DNA of 17,251 bases from Actinidia chinensis (taxonomy: Eukaryota; Streptophyta; Magnoliopsida; Ericales; Actinidiaceae), in contig VIGQ01000642.1 in NCBI GenBank assembly GCA_009663005.1, positions 20,001 to 37,251 of the forward strand. The letters are read 5' to 3'. The position numbers and the translations under genes were made by a program. The notes beneath the pieces are model-generated. The model saw only the letters and a list, made by a program, of their open reading frames with translations. It did no database searches and was not told where the DNA came from. Shown here piece after piece: positions 1 through 8,827 of this stretch. Within the stretch, counting starts at the first letter, position 1. Each line of letters begins with the position of its first letter.

Positions 1-293
1 TGATTTCTCGCGATCGGACCCAAAATCCATCCATCGTCGGAGATGGAACGGACAAGGGGTACCCACGTCCGTGGTCACGCAGCCTCAACGTGGTGGTGAA
101 AAATATGTCTTGCCATCGTTGTGGCTAGTTGATTACGGGTGTGCCCTGTTGCCTCTTTTGGTACCATTTCTTCCACACTTTACCAACATAGAGAGGGAAG
201 AGAGACGGATACATATGGAGGTCGCCGATTTGCATCGTAGTGACTCGATGTACTCGACGACATCTCTAAAACTCATCGTCCTCTTCAACTCAG
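1..293 (+). other. Possible 5' leader exon ending at a splice donor
   Basis: This segment is clearly less AT-rich than what follows. It has an open stretch of 92 codons from 71 to 349 with no recognisable protein, and it ends in CAG|GTATGTG at 291-300, which matches the plant 5' splice-site consensus. The base composition changes abruptly to T-rich, intron-like sequence downstream. Direct observation supports only the composition shift and the donor match. It could be the untranslated first exon of the Harbinger transposase gene downstream, with a long leader intron, or the end of an unrelated gene outside the window. I do not recognise the translated product and do not call it a CDS. Confidence 0.25.
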
Positions 294-1682
294 GTATGTG
301 TGTGGCTGGTAAACTCTATCTGTTTATTTGTGTTTTGGTTCAGAAGTAGACGACATGCTCTCTGATTTGGCCCTAATCCGTGCTGTTTGTGATTATTCCT
401 TACATTGTTTAGTTTGGGTATAGATTTGGCCTAATATTAAATTGCCCTAATTTTTTTTGTTTGCCCTAATTATGATTGTGGCCTAAAATGTACTGAGCCC
501 ATATAGTGGATTGGTCGTGGAAGGCAAATATGGGTGTGGATGAGTAATATGAAATGTAATATGGTGTTCTTGTGTTGTTTATTCTAGCTGTGGTTTGAAG
601 AATTTAAAGTCTTAGTGGTTGTCTCGCTTTTGATACTGGTAAAAAGTTTTTATATGGTAAAGTTAAGCAACTCTATTGGTAGTTTTGAACTTTCTTTAAG
701 TCAAACCTTTTCCATTGCAATTATCATTTCTTTATGGTGTTTGATAATGGCTAATGAAGATACACATACTCTACTGATATTTGCTGAGTAAATAAGAAAA
801 TCGTATGTGCTTTCTTGTTGAACACAAAAATTGCTAATCCAAGCATTGAACATATCTTCTATTTGCTAAGTGTAACAAAACGCTTTAAATAGTTCCCAAT
901 TCTTCTTGATTACGTCAATCTACGGTTCTTTGGCACAATTTTTGCATTTCGGGGATTTTGTTTCTTCAACTTTTAATAACTATTATGCTTTAAAGACTGT
1001 ATTTCATAAAAAAGAAAATTTTCTTGGTTTTGGAGTCCAATACTTTATGGTTACAAGAGGTAAATTTCTCTTCCTGTACATCACATGTAGATTTATTGTC
1101 ATCCAAAATATAGCCCTTAATGTAGACATTTGCTTCCATGACGCAAAATATTTAGAAGTAAAATATCTTGGTTTCAGATCAACTTGATGTCTTTTTCGCA
1201 CATCTCTGTTGCAAACATTAAGAGTTCATCTTTCCCTAAACAAGCTTTGGTGCAGATTCGAATTAGTGAACTACAATTGAAACTCCTACATAGACGTATA
1301 TAGCATTCCAGTTAGCAAGGGTTACTGTAATAACACAACTTAAGAACATAACGACCCTCAATATGAGAGAGGATGTATTTTTCAGTATTGACACCATTTT
1401 GTTGGCATGTCCCTGGCAAATAAGTCAGCGTAGTGGTATAGTTATTGAAGATGCTTCAGAATTATCTGATAGTTATCCCCTAGAACGATGGACAAGTATG
1501 TTGTAGTAAATTTGGAAATAGTTCATTTAACTAGAGGTTCATATTTTGAATTTCTAAAAAAAGGCAACAATTGGTTGAACTTATTAATTTACGTTGAAAA
1601 GGAGCACGACTACACATTTTTAGAAATTAATTCATGTTTAATGCCAGGCTTTGACACTTCTCAGGAATGGCTAGACTAACCA
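294..1682. other. Anonymous intron-like stretch, no gene recognised
   Basis: The sequence is T-rich and has many short open frames of 60-93 codons on both strands. None shows a domain, a codon pattern or a family match that I can recognise. The open frame at 1488-1679 stops just before the first transposase-like basic segment and could hold remnants of the transposase N-terminus, but its translation does not resemble the family. If the donor at 294 is real, most of this stretch could be a leader intron. Confidence 0.3.
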
Positions 1683-2195
1683 ATACGTAAACGACAAAAG
1701 AAAAGGGATCGTGATGTGTTTAATAATAGTAATGTGTTCATGAGGACTTTCAATACGTCCCTCAAATATACATGTTAATTAAGGGTTCATTGTGAAGGGT
1801 CAGAAACGTAGTCCTCAACTTTGTTGAATCTGAATGTGTACCAACAACAAATAAACTCACTTAATAGGTTAGTAGCTCTGATTGACACAACCTGCCATGA
1901 CCAATTGAGGGTAATGGCATACTTTACGAGGTTGTGCCCTTACTCATCAAATAGGCCTACAATACTCTAGGGACGTGTGGGTGTTGCAGAGAAAGTGGCA
2001 ATATTTTTATGGATCCTATCGCATCATACGAAGAATAGGAATACAAAGTTTTCAGTTTATCAGATCGGGGGCTAGTAAGTAGGCATTTCAATGCAGTTTT
2101 TGTGGCAGTTTTGGGCGTCTTCAAGTGTGTTTGCGGCTTCATCCCGACTGTGCTTTTCCCAATGACCACAGGGAATAAGTGGGAAATGGTTTGAG

Positions 2196-2279
2196 GTAAA
2201 GCCCTGTATTACTTTTTTGGTAATATTCAGCTGCACTTCTTTGATTAAATAAATAATACTTTCTTTTCCTATGTCATAG
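2196..2279 (+). other. Intron 1 of the transposase pseudogene (84 bp)
   Basis: GAG|GTAAAG at 2193-2201 and CATAG at 2275-2279 bound an 84-bp T-rich segment. Removing it joins WFE to [10 protein letters not shown], matching the usual WFK-NCLGALDGT block around the first catalytic Asp. The join is in frame, which strongly supports a real intron. Confidence 0.75.
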
Positions 2280-2510
2280 AATTGTCTATGGGCTTTAGAC
2301 GGTACCTTCATACCGTCCTCCCCCGGATTAAACGAAGGCCACGCTATATATTCAAGAAAGGGGGATTATGCCACAAATGTGTTAGTGTATGTAAGTCGAA
2401 ATCTACAATTCATAATGACTTGTCCTGTTTGGGAAGGTTTTGCCACAGACTCGAGAGTGCTTGCCTAATGCATTGTTTTAGGCCACACGGTTGAAAATTC
2501 CATAAGTAAC

Positions 2511-2597
2511 GTGAGTACAAACACTTCACACCGATTGTATAGTAAAAATACAATTATGTATCAATGTACTCACGTACACCTTAAAATGCATTTTTAG
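2511..2597 (+). other. Probable intron 2 of the transposase pseudogene (87 bp)
   Basis: The donor GTGAGTA at 2511-2517 and the acceptor TTTTTAG at 2591-2597 flank a segment without family similarity. It lies between the DSRVL block and the YLVDA block. The join as it stands is one base out of frame, which fits later indels in a pseudogene. The exact boundaries are an inference. Confidence 0.55.
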
Positions 2598-3610
2598 GTC
2601 ATTCTACCTCGTTGATGCTGTTACCAAAGGCCCGGGATTATTAGCACCGTATAGGTCTCAAAGATACACTTACTTTGGAGGCAAGACACTTGACCTCACG
2701 TAGAAGAGCGTTCAACTGAATCCGCCGCGGCACGAAATGTTATTGAGAGATGCTTCGGGGTTCTTAAATGAGATGGGGGATCTTGAGATCTTACTCTTAC
2801 TATGCCATAAGGACTCAATGTCGCAATCGTCACTGCATTGTTTCCTCCTCCACAACTTCATTAAGCGAGAAATAATCTATTATCCCGTGGACCGTAGTAC
2901 GACATGTGGAGCTACATGACTCATAATGTCCCCTGAAGATCCAGAAGATCACATTACACAAGTCGATACACAAATGAGTGGACTGAAATGAGGGATAAAT
3001 TTGGCAACCAATAACAACAGAATTCTTGGCTACTCATGGGGGTGGCCAATAAGTAGTACTAAGGGGTTTTCATATGATTTTTCATCATATATAATTGTGT
3101 TTATGATTTGAATTTTGCACCATAATGGGTGTGGCCACCGAATGGTTATTTACGTGTTTGTTAGTTTCAATTCATATTTTTAAATGTTGGTATTTGTTAT
3201 GCAAATTGTGGACTACTCTTACAACATTACGGTTAGCAAACCTAATGGAACTCAAGTCTAAGCAATCCAAGCCCAATGGTGGTAAAGCGGGAACGGAAAA
3301 ACAACTACGTAGGTTTAGGACCTCAAAGGAAGAGGAGGACCTACTTGTGGCGTTGGTTGTTTGTTGATAAAGTGAAAATGGCATAATGGCTTCAACCTGG
3401 GGTTCTCACTGTGGTTTAAAAAGAGTGCGGAAACTCTTGCCTGGGACCACACGCGAGCCAAGCCCAACATAAAGTCGAAAGTCCAGGGTTGGAAGGAAAA
3501 AATATGGTTATTGGCAGACATGATACGTATCAATGGTTTTGATTAGAACCATGCGGGGCAATGCGTTGGACGTTGAGAAACACGGTATGGGGGAATATGA
3601 AAGGGTTAAC

Positions 3611-3693
3611 GTCTCACTTTTTTTCATTTGTGTTTTTGTCTTCCTTCCTTTAAGTACGATCTCCATTAATATTTGCAAATTAAACATCTGCAG
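3611..3693 (+). other. Intron of the Myb/SANT-like pseudogene (83 bp)
   Basis: A GT at 3611 begins a T-rich tract that ends in CATCTGCAG at 3685-3693. It separates the DNA-binding half from the FEDW/LFG block. Its length is close to those of the two transposase introns. Confidence 0.55.
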
Positions 3694-3947
3694 ACCATAA
3701 AGGGGTGGAGTGGGAGCAGGGGAAGGCATTCCCCAGTTCGAGGATTGGCAAACCTTATTTGGGCATGAAGGGGCTAATGGTGAAATGGTCGGGATGCCCG
3801 ACGTTCCCATGGAACTTGTTCAAACCCCTGGCCATTGATGATACATGGAATGATTGATATAGTCATAGGTATGCACACTGGGAGCCACTGTTTTCGGAGG
3901 ATAGTTGTGGACGTAAGGGTAATGATCACATTGTAATATTCCAATCC

Positions 3948-4038
3948 TTCCACTCAAGAGGCAGTGTCAATTAATCGTTTCCACTCCATAGGGAAAATGT
4001 CAATCTTCTTCCACTCCAAGAGGCAATGTCAATTTTCA
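3948..4038 (+). repeat. Three-copy 30-31 bp tandem repeat in the Myb/SANT-like gene
   Basis: Three copies start at 3948, 3979 and 4009, each beginning TTCCACTC and ending near TGTCAAT. Copies 1 and 3 are the closest (both share AAGAGGCA); copy 2 is more diverged. They lie in the linker between the FEDW block and the lysine-rich segment. This suggests local expansion of a disordered, serine-rich linker before or after decay. Confidence 0.7.
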
Positions 4039-4378
4039 ATCCAGAGAAGATGGAATCCCTCTACTCCAATCCCAAATATTTCGTGCCGAAAAAGGCTAAA
4101 AAGAAGGCAAAGCTAGAGCCAGTAATATGAAAGCTGAAAGGTTTCATAGCTCCAAAAACAATGCCCATATGGAAAAACTGACCAATGCATTGGGGTATGA
4201 CAAGGAAATCTAAACAAAAGAAAGAGTGTCTTTAGCGAGTTAATAAAACTTGACATGGATGAAAGGACAGGTTTTAGAGGTCAATAACACATTGTGGCTG
4301 GAGAAGAAAGATTGGATGCTTATTGACATACCGGATCCATATGAAACAACGTTGGGTGGAGGGGGTCTTAGATGGTAA

Positions 4379-4828
4379 AGTCATGTTTTAGTGACGTAGG
4401 TATTATGGGATAATTAGTGCTGACCTAGAGTGATCCCCTATTTTTGTAATTACAGGTGGTTTGGGTAACTATTACTTTTTGTAATTATGGTTGGTTGCTT
4501 GGATGTGTTTCATACTTTTTGTAATTATCCCAAGGATTTAACTTTTTATAATTATGATATGTTTAGGGGGCAATCATGATGTAAAACTTATAAGTTTGGA
4601 TTGGGCGGAATGATGATTGTAATACTTTTTGTTTGATTGGGGCAAATCTGAAATAGTGCGTTCAAATAGGGCAATGATGATGGCAAAGAATTAAATTCAT
4701 TGGTATTTGTATTGGCAACTATGAAGGCCAGTCAATGGCAACTTGTGTTACCTATAGGTACCAATGTGAATATGTGCAAAGTGCATCTGAGCCAAAAAAT
4801 GTTATTTGTTCGTCTTTTTTATTTGTAA
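4379..4828 (+). repeat. 3' flank of the Harbinger genes with repeated TTTTTGTAATTA
   Basis: No coding potential is seen. The 12-mer TTTTTGTAATTA occurs at 4441, 4476 and 4516, with a one-base variant at 4543. The copies are 27-40 bp apart and intervening words such as GGTTGG and GGTTTGGG recur. This could be an expanded 3' untranslated region of the Myb/SANT-like gene. No terminal inverted repeat was found in it. Confidence 0.5.
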
Positions 4829-5065
4829 TCCTCCTTCGATTTTGGGGGAAAAGGAAACAACAGCAGGAACCTGGAAGGCAAAGGCAACACCCAGTGTAAA
4901 TTGCTTGCATAATTTATTGGTTTTTGAACATATACACTGCATATTATAGATGTGCTAAAGATTTTTTTTTGAGCATTTTGTGAAGGATGCAGCCATTTTC
5001 TTGAGATAGCAGAAGCCATCAAGGCAGGGTGTGACGATTTTGGAAGGAGTAACAGAAGGTTGTGA
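4829..5065 (+). other. Possible exon relics of an unidentified gene (1)
   Basis: Two short open segments read like protein. One runs 4829-4909 and contains FDFGGKGNNSRNLEGKG. The other runs 4973-5065, is preceded by a T-tract ending in GAG at 4971-4973 (acceptor-like), and contains HFLEIAEAIKAGCDDF then GRSNRR. The second has AG|GTTGTG near 5059, a weak donor. The family is unknown to me. The splice-like borders and the richer codons are the only evidence, so this may be chance. Confidence 0.22.
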
Positions 5066-5731
5066 ATGTGTCATCAGGATGTGTTTTGTGTTGAAGTTAT
5101 ATATATTTAATTTTCGATGAAAGTGATAAATTAGCCTAGTAATGATATTCTTAATTGAGCAACAGAGAGAGTTATCTGGTTTTCTCTTCTTGTCATACAT
5201 TCTTGTTGTCTTCATTTATCTGCCATAGGTTTTTAAATACATTCTGTATGAACGAAGTTTGCAACTTCTTGAAGTATTTTAATACATACAAATCATATTT
5301 CTACATTCTATGCATTTATTTGTTTCGAAATGAGGTAAGCTGATGCCTCGTGCTAATGCTGAAGTGTACTACATGTGAAAAGCCCATCTGATACTTCATG
5401 TTGATCTGTGGTATGCCATCTCATAAAACATTACTATAATGCAGTCGTTGCTCTACTACCATGTTACGGAGAAAGAAAACTATTTAAAATACGCTAATTA
5501 AGAATATGTAACCTTGTTCCGAGATTTCCGGAGGGAATTTTAGGGAAACCTCCTTGTGAAGAAAAATAAAACACTAAAGAAGAAAACTTTCAGCTGTTCT
5601 GAAAATTTTTGAATTATGTTACTCTATTCATGTATTATTTTATATATACTTTCTTGTGAACGACCAGAACAAGCTCTGGATATAAGTGTCGTTGGATTAA
5701 TTCTTTTGATTTCCCTGATATGGTTGTGTAA
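5066..5731. other. AT-rich stretch, no gene recognised
   Basis: The composition is intron-like. A GAG|GTAAGC donor-like site lies at 5333-5341 after a T-rich open frame (5155-5343) whose translation is not recognisable. Nothing else stands out. Confidence 0.3.
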
Positions 5732-5836
5732 AATGGAGCTTCACTTGAGTTGATAATCGGCTCTTATACCGGAGCATGTCCGACGGCGAACTGGTCTCAG
5801 CTTCCCCATCCAGCTGGGGGACATAAAATGAAATGA
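5732..5836 (+). other. Possible exon relic of an unidentified gene (2)
   Basis: A 34-codon open segment ends at TGA 5834-5836 and contains LIIGSYTGACPTANWSQLPH. It is markedly richer in GC (about 5755-5820) than the AT-rich surroundings, as an exon would be. No start codon or known domain is seen, and no strong splice site bounds it. I looked for a small structured RNA in the GC-rich part and found no family signature. Confidence 0.22.
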
Positions 5837-6091
5837 TTTAAGCTGCAACAATTTAAAAGGAAGCTTCTGCGGGTTTATATCACTGGGTTTTGGCCTTCCT
5901 AGAACTTCTCGCGCCCAACAAGTGTTACCTTGTGGTTTTGCAGTAAGCTGACCTGGTATTTAGCAAATCTACTGTCTTACTATGCGGTCTTTGTAGCTAC
6001 AAGAATGCTTACCCACTTCTGTATATATTTTGACTTAAAGATTATCAGAGAGCTATTTTGTACAAAAATGAAATGCTCTCTTCGTGTCTAG

Positions 6092-6226
6092 GCTAGGCAG
6101 TTGTCTGAGAAGGAACAAGGTGACCTAATGGATCTTGATAGTGTTCGCTTGTCTTACATTAGCTGGTGGGCTTTCTCCTTCTGTTTATCCCAAGTGGCTT
6201 GTGATTGGAAATTTAAATTGCTATGA
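6092..6226 (+). other. Possible terminal exon relic of an unidentified gene (3)
   Basis: After GTGTCTAG (acceptor-like, ending at 6091) a frame stays open for 44 codons to TGA 6224-6226. It begins ARQLSEKEQGDLMDLDS and later reads SYISWWAFSF. The first 17 residues have the charged, varied composition of real coding sequence. The family is not recognised, and it may belong with the segments at 4829-5065 and 5732-5836 as pieces of one decayed or captured gene. Confidence 0.25.
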
Positions 6227-6298
6227 GGTTACTTACCACTTTGTATTCATTGGTTCGTGTAAGTACTGGTTGAATTTGCCACACCAGTTGGTTCACTT

Positions 6299-6445
6299 GG
6301 ATGTGTTTGGATCAAATCAGATGAGAAAAAAGAAATGAAAAATGGGAAAAATAGATGGTCAATAGTTCATGATAGTTGGATCGTCTAATGTTTTATTTTC
6401 AATTTTCCTTTTCCCCACAACAAAATCTAAAATCCAAGCATAGCC
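6299..6445. mobile_element. Candidate MITE, 147 bp
   Basis: The left end reads GGATGTGTTTGGAT (6299-6312) and the reverse complement of the right end reads GGCTATGCTTGGAT (6432-6445). The arms continue as purine-rich (AAAAAAGAAATGAAAAATGG) on the left and pyrimidine-rich on the right, so the element can fold back. TTA follows the right end at 6446-6448; the matching left base triplet is mutated. The xTGTTTGGAT type of end is common among plant MITEs of the Harbinger and hAT superfamilies, and the superfamily is uncertain. Confidence 0.5.
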
Positions 6446-7793
6446 TTAGATTGTATTTGGATTATGGGTTTACGGGTGTGATTTTAAGGGAATGAAAAGT
6501 ATTGATCAACATTTAATGTTGTGCCAGATGAACATTCAAATCCTTGTATAATTTATATACCGGGATTATTAATGAATGCTGCCATCATTTGCATTTTTTT
6601 TAGCCAAAAATCAAAATGATGACAGTACAAAAAGTTGAAGTTCTCCAATGAAAGAGGACTCCTACAACGGAAATCAAACCAACACATGGGGAGGATGGAT
6701 TTCATATGCTTCAATTTTTCTGTTCCCTGGCTAATGAGAGTTCAGATTAGTAGGCATCTTGGGTTGTTGCATTACCCTTTGTAAAAAAGAAAATGTTGCA
6801 AGTTTTCATCAAAACTACAATCTGGTCCTGTTGGGAAACCAAATCTATTATCATCTCATCCTATTCAACAATTTAAAAAAAAAAGGCCCCGATCCCTCGT
6901 AAAAATGTTCACTAAATAGAATAATTACGCATAGGAAAAACACTGAGTTTTAGGGAAAAAATACGATTAACGTCATTAGAGCTAATTACAAGACGCCCTC
7001 AATCGGCTATCAAACCATAAGGAATAATGTTATCATCTCATCTATACGATCCCTAAATTATAACACAAACAACAAAAAAATGTGACGAAGCAAATTGGGA
7101 TAAATATAAACCCTAAGCCTAAATTAGAGCGTCAGACTCAGGAATTATACGGTTCGGGCAGCACCATAAACGAATTTAATATTTTGAATTATAATTAATA
7201 TTTAAAGTGAAAAATTTTTTTATTTTTAATTATTCTAAATATCAATTAATATATATTTGATTTAATTAAACGAATTAAAATGACTTAATATTAACAACTA
7301 ATTAATGAGAATAGGGTAATTTGTCTTTGACATTTATTCATCATATCCAACTTTCAAATCTCCCTTCTCCAAAACACATAATTAATGTTACAAACACCAA
7401 ATTACAAATCAATCATTCTAAAAGGTAGTCATCAACTTATTATAAATCCCCCTCATTTTAAACTCACCATCATCTAAATCACCCAAATAAATTCTTGCGC
7501 CAAACAGGGTTGGAGGTTGTTGTTAGGTGTTTGCTTATTAAGTGTTTGTATTTTTCTTATTTTTATATATCTACTTTATTTGATTCATATTTTTATACTT
7601 TTAAAATTTTATAAATAAGACTCTTAAAAATCTACAACTAAAAAAATAAACAAAAGATTACATATATATAAGAAAAATATTTATTAAAAAAAAGAAAAAC
7701 TAATAAAGAAAAGAAGAAAAAAATCATAAAAAAATGATTACAAACTAAAAAACTCAAAAAAAAAATGAAATGGGGGTGGCGCGGCTAGAGGAA
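6446..7793. other. AT-rich intergenic stretch with low-complexity tracts
   Basis: No gene was recognised on either strand. From 7170 to 7290 the sequence is almost pure A/T, and from 7540 to 7770 it is A-rich low-complexity DNA. A telo-box-like AAACCCTAA occurs at 7108-7116. This motif is known from some plant promoters, but no downstream gene is visible, so a regulatory role is not supported. Confidence 0.4.
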
Positions 7794-7823
7794 GGGGAAA
7801 AAGGGGAAGTAGGGTTGTAGGGG
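7794..7823 (+). other. Canonical G-quadruplex motif
   Basis: Four G-tracts lie at 7794-7797, 7803-7806, 7812-7814 and 7820-7823, separated by three 5-nt loops. This fits the G3+N1-7 rule. It sits in a local purine-rich island (7770-7880), bordered on the left by A-rich low-complexity DNA. Whether it forms in the cell cannot be judged. Confidence 0.7.
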
Positions 7824-8046
7824 CACAAAGGTAAATTTAGAGGTGGAGCCAGGGGGGGTTAGACACAGGAGGAGGGAAAAAAGACCTCTCGGGAAACCGC
7901 TTTGCAAAACAGACGTGGCACTATCTGGCTTTTAGCACCATATAGTTTGGAAACTTCCACCTTTGCCACACCCCATTTCAGAACCCCAATTAATTACTAA
8001 TAAGCAACAAACAAAACCCCCCCCCAATACATTGACCACCTAAGAA

Positions 8047-8292
8047 GGCACATCTCGTTTTGGTAATGCTAAAAATTCAGTTTTTTTAATTTATTATTAA
8101 CCAGACGAATTTTTTTTGCCTATTTTATTTTTTCATGACTTTACTGGTAGATGAAACAATGAAGCAAATCAGCAACAAATAAAATAAAAAAGCCAAAAAA
8201 AAGCAACGCAGAATGTGACGTTTTTGTGACGTAGGGTGAAACCAAAAACAATAATCAAAGAAACTCAAATACACTGGCTACCAAACATCGCC
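8047..8292. mobile_element. Candidate MITE, 246 bp, flanked by TAAGAA
   Basis: TAAGAA is present immediately outside both ends (8041-8046 and 8293-8298). The left end begins GGCACATCTCGTTTTGGTAA and the reverse complement of the right end begins GGCGATGTTTGGTAGCC. The inner arms keep matching (TTCAGTTTTTTTAATTTATT against TTGAGTTTCTTTGATTATTG), giving imperfect inverted repeats of about 50 bp. No coding capacity is seen. The duplication length of 6 bp does not fit cleanly to hAT (8) or Harbinger (3), so the superfamily stays open. Confidence 0.6.
8216..8231 (+). promoter_or_regulatory. Paired TGACG motifs (as-1-like) inside a MITE
   Basis: TGACG occurs at 8216-8220 and again at 8227-8231, 11 bp from start to start, and both copies are followed by T or TA. 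Paired TGACG boxes are the core of plant as-1-type bZIP/TGA sites, whose classic spacing is 12 bp. No gene lies next to it here, so function is only a possibility. Confidence 0.3.
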
Positions 8293-8510
8293 TAAGAACA
8301 CACACTCATGGTACCAACAAATTTCTTACTACCAAAACCAGGTTAAAGCACGTATTTGCCATCCCAAGGTTACTGAACTAGTGTGTTGAGAAAGAAGCAT
8401 GAAAACTTAAACTTCTTTCGTCTTCTTTTTTTTTTTAAAGATATCGTGCTCTTTAATGAATCATAAAATAAAAATATTGACTATCCGTAAGATAAACCAC
8501 CAGATAGGGC

Positions 8511-8827
8511 GCGGTGGGGCCGCGAAAGACACGAGTGAAATAATTGAAAATTTTTATAACAATTGAGAGGTCTCAAGAACGCCTACATTTTATATTTCTT
8601 ATGGTAATTCCTATAATTAAATTGTATTAAAAATTATAAAAGATCCTAATATGACCAATTTTTCATCATTTAAATATTTATAATTTTTAGATTCAGTTAA
8701 ATATAGAGTTTTTATATTAATAGTATATTTTTTACAATATTTTCGTATTTGTAGTAGCTAGTATATAACTTATAATTTTTAGTTAGTATTGATATTTTTA
8801 TATTTTCGTCCCTCGTCCCCACATGCT
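8511..8827. mobile_element. Candidate MITE with GTGGGG-type ends
   Basis: The left end reads GGTGGGGCCGCGAAAGACAC (8513-8532). The reverse complement of the right end reads TGTGGGGACGAGGGACGAAA (about 8806-8825), and the inner bases are then A/T-rich on both arms. The GC-rich ends stand out in a region of almost pure A/T. No target duplication was found, so this rests on end symmetry alone. Confidence 0.35.

Larger units (their letters stand above)
1683..3014 (+). pseudogene. PIF/Harbinger DDE transposase (DDE_Tnp_4-like) pseudogene
   Basis: In its family this protein is the nuclease that cuts and inserts the element. Read piecewise across frames it shows, in order: a basic N-terminal stretch (KRQKKRDRD, from about 1692); LRV followed by [19 protein letters not shown] (about 1983-2043), the conserved N-terminal helical block; FNAVFVAVLGVF (2087-2122); WFE spliced to [11 protein letters not shown] (2187-2195 joined to 2280-2312); YATNVLVYV and [12 protein letters not shown] (to about 2465); FYLVDA then LLAPYRSQRY (2602-2664); RNVIERCFGVLK (around 2733-2767); RWGILRSYSYYAIRTQ (2774-2819); CFLLHNFIKRE (2837-2871); and NEWTEMRDKF (2973-3002) with a TAA at 3012-3014. 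The catalytic-position codons are Asp 2298-2300, Asp 2614-2616 and Glu 2745-2747. It is broken by a TAG at 1968-1970 and by frame changes near 2065-2085, between exons 2 and 3, between 2680 and 2735, and near 2768, 2820 and 2880-2970. The start codon is not determined; 1683 is where family-like sequence becomes plausible. Confidence 0.9.
1683..4378 (+). mobile_element. Degenerate PIF/Harbinger-type DNA transposon body (both genes)
   Basis: Two adjacent pseudogenes on the same strand, a DDE transposase followed by a Myb/SANT-like protein, are the two-gene signature of autonomous PIF/Harbinger elements in plants. The coordinates cover only the recognisable coding remains. I looked for terminal inverted repeats and TTA/TAA target duplications on both sides and found no convincing pair, so the termini are eroded, interrupted by later insertions, or outside the window on the left. 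Both genes carry several frameshifts and stops, so the element is an old, immobile copy. Confidence 0.85.
3245..4378 (+). pseudogene. Harbinger-associated Myb/SANT-like DNA-binding protein pseudogene
   Basis: This is the partner protein of PIF/Harbinger elements; in the family it binds the element's ends and brings in the transposase. The chosen ATG at 3245 opens a frame leading to [16 protein letters not shown] (about 3308-3355), the first helix of the Myb/SANT-like domain. After a frame change come [20 protein letters not shown] and [20 protein letters not shown] (3387-3520), matching the PHIxSKIKxLKxxY block of the family. After an 83-bp intron come [20 protein letters not shown] (about 3730-3789), a lysine-rich PKKAKKKAK possible nuclear-localisation signal (4086-4112), MEKLTNALGYDKEI (about 4170-4211) and the C-terminal LIKLDMDERT plus AGEERLDAY (4239-4323). 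It ends at TAA 4376-4378. In-frame stops and several shifts make it non-functional. It starts 230 bp after the transposase stop. Confidence 0.85.

Noticed and set aside
71..349. 92-codon open frame at the left edge as a protein gene
   Set aside because: It runs through a strong splice donor at 294, ends in T-rich intron-like sequence, and the translation is not recognisable.
5755..5820. GC-rich block as a small structured RNA (snoRNA or snRNA)
   Set aside because: No box C/D, H/ACA or snRNA signature; the block reads better as a short open coding-like segment.
7108..7116. AAACCCTAA as telomeric repeat or functional telo-box
   Set aside because: Only a single copy, so not an interstitial telomere, and no gene downstream to regulate.
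7540..7770. Possible foldback element in A-rich sequence
   Set aside because: The apparent inverted matches are low-complexity A/T and no defined ends or target duplication were seen.
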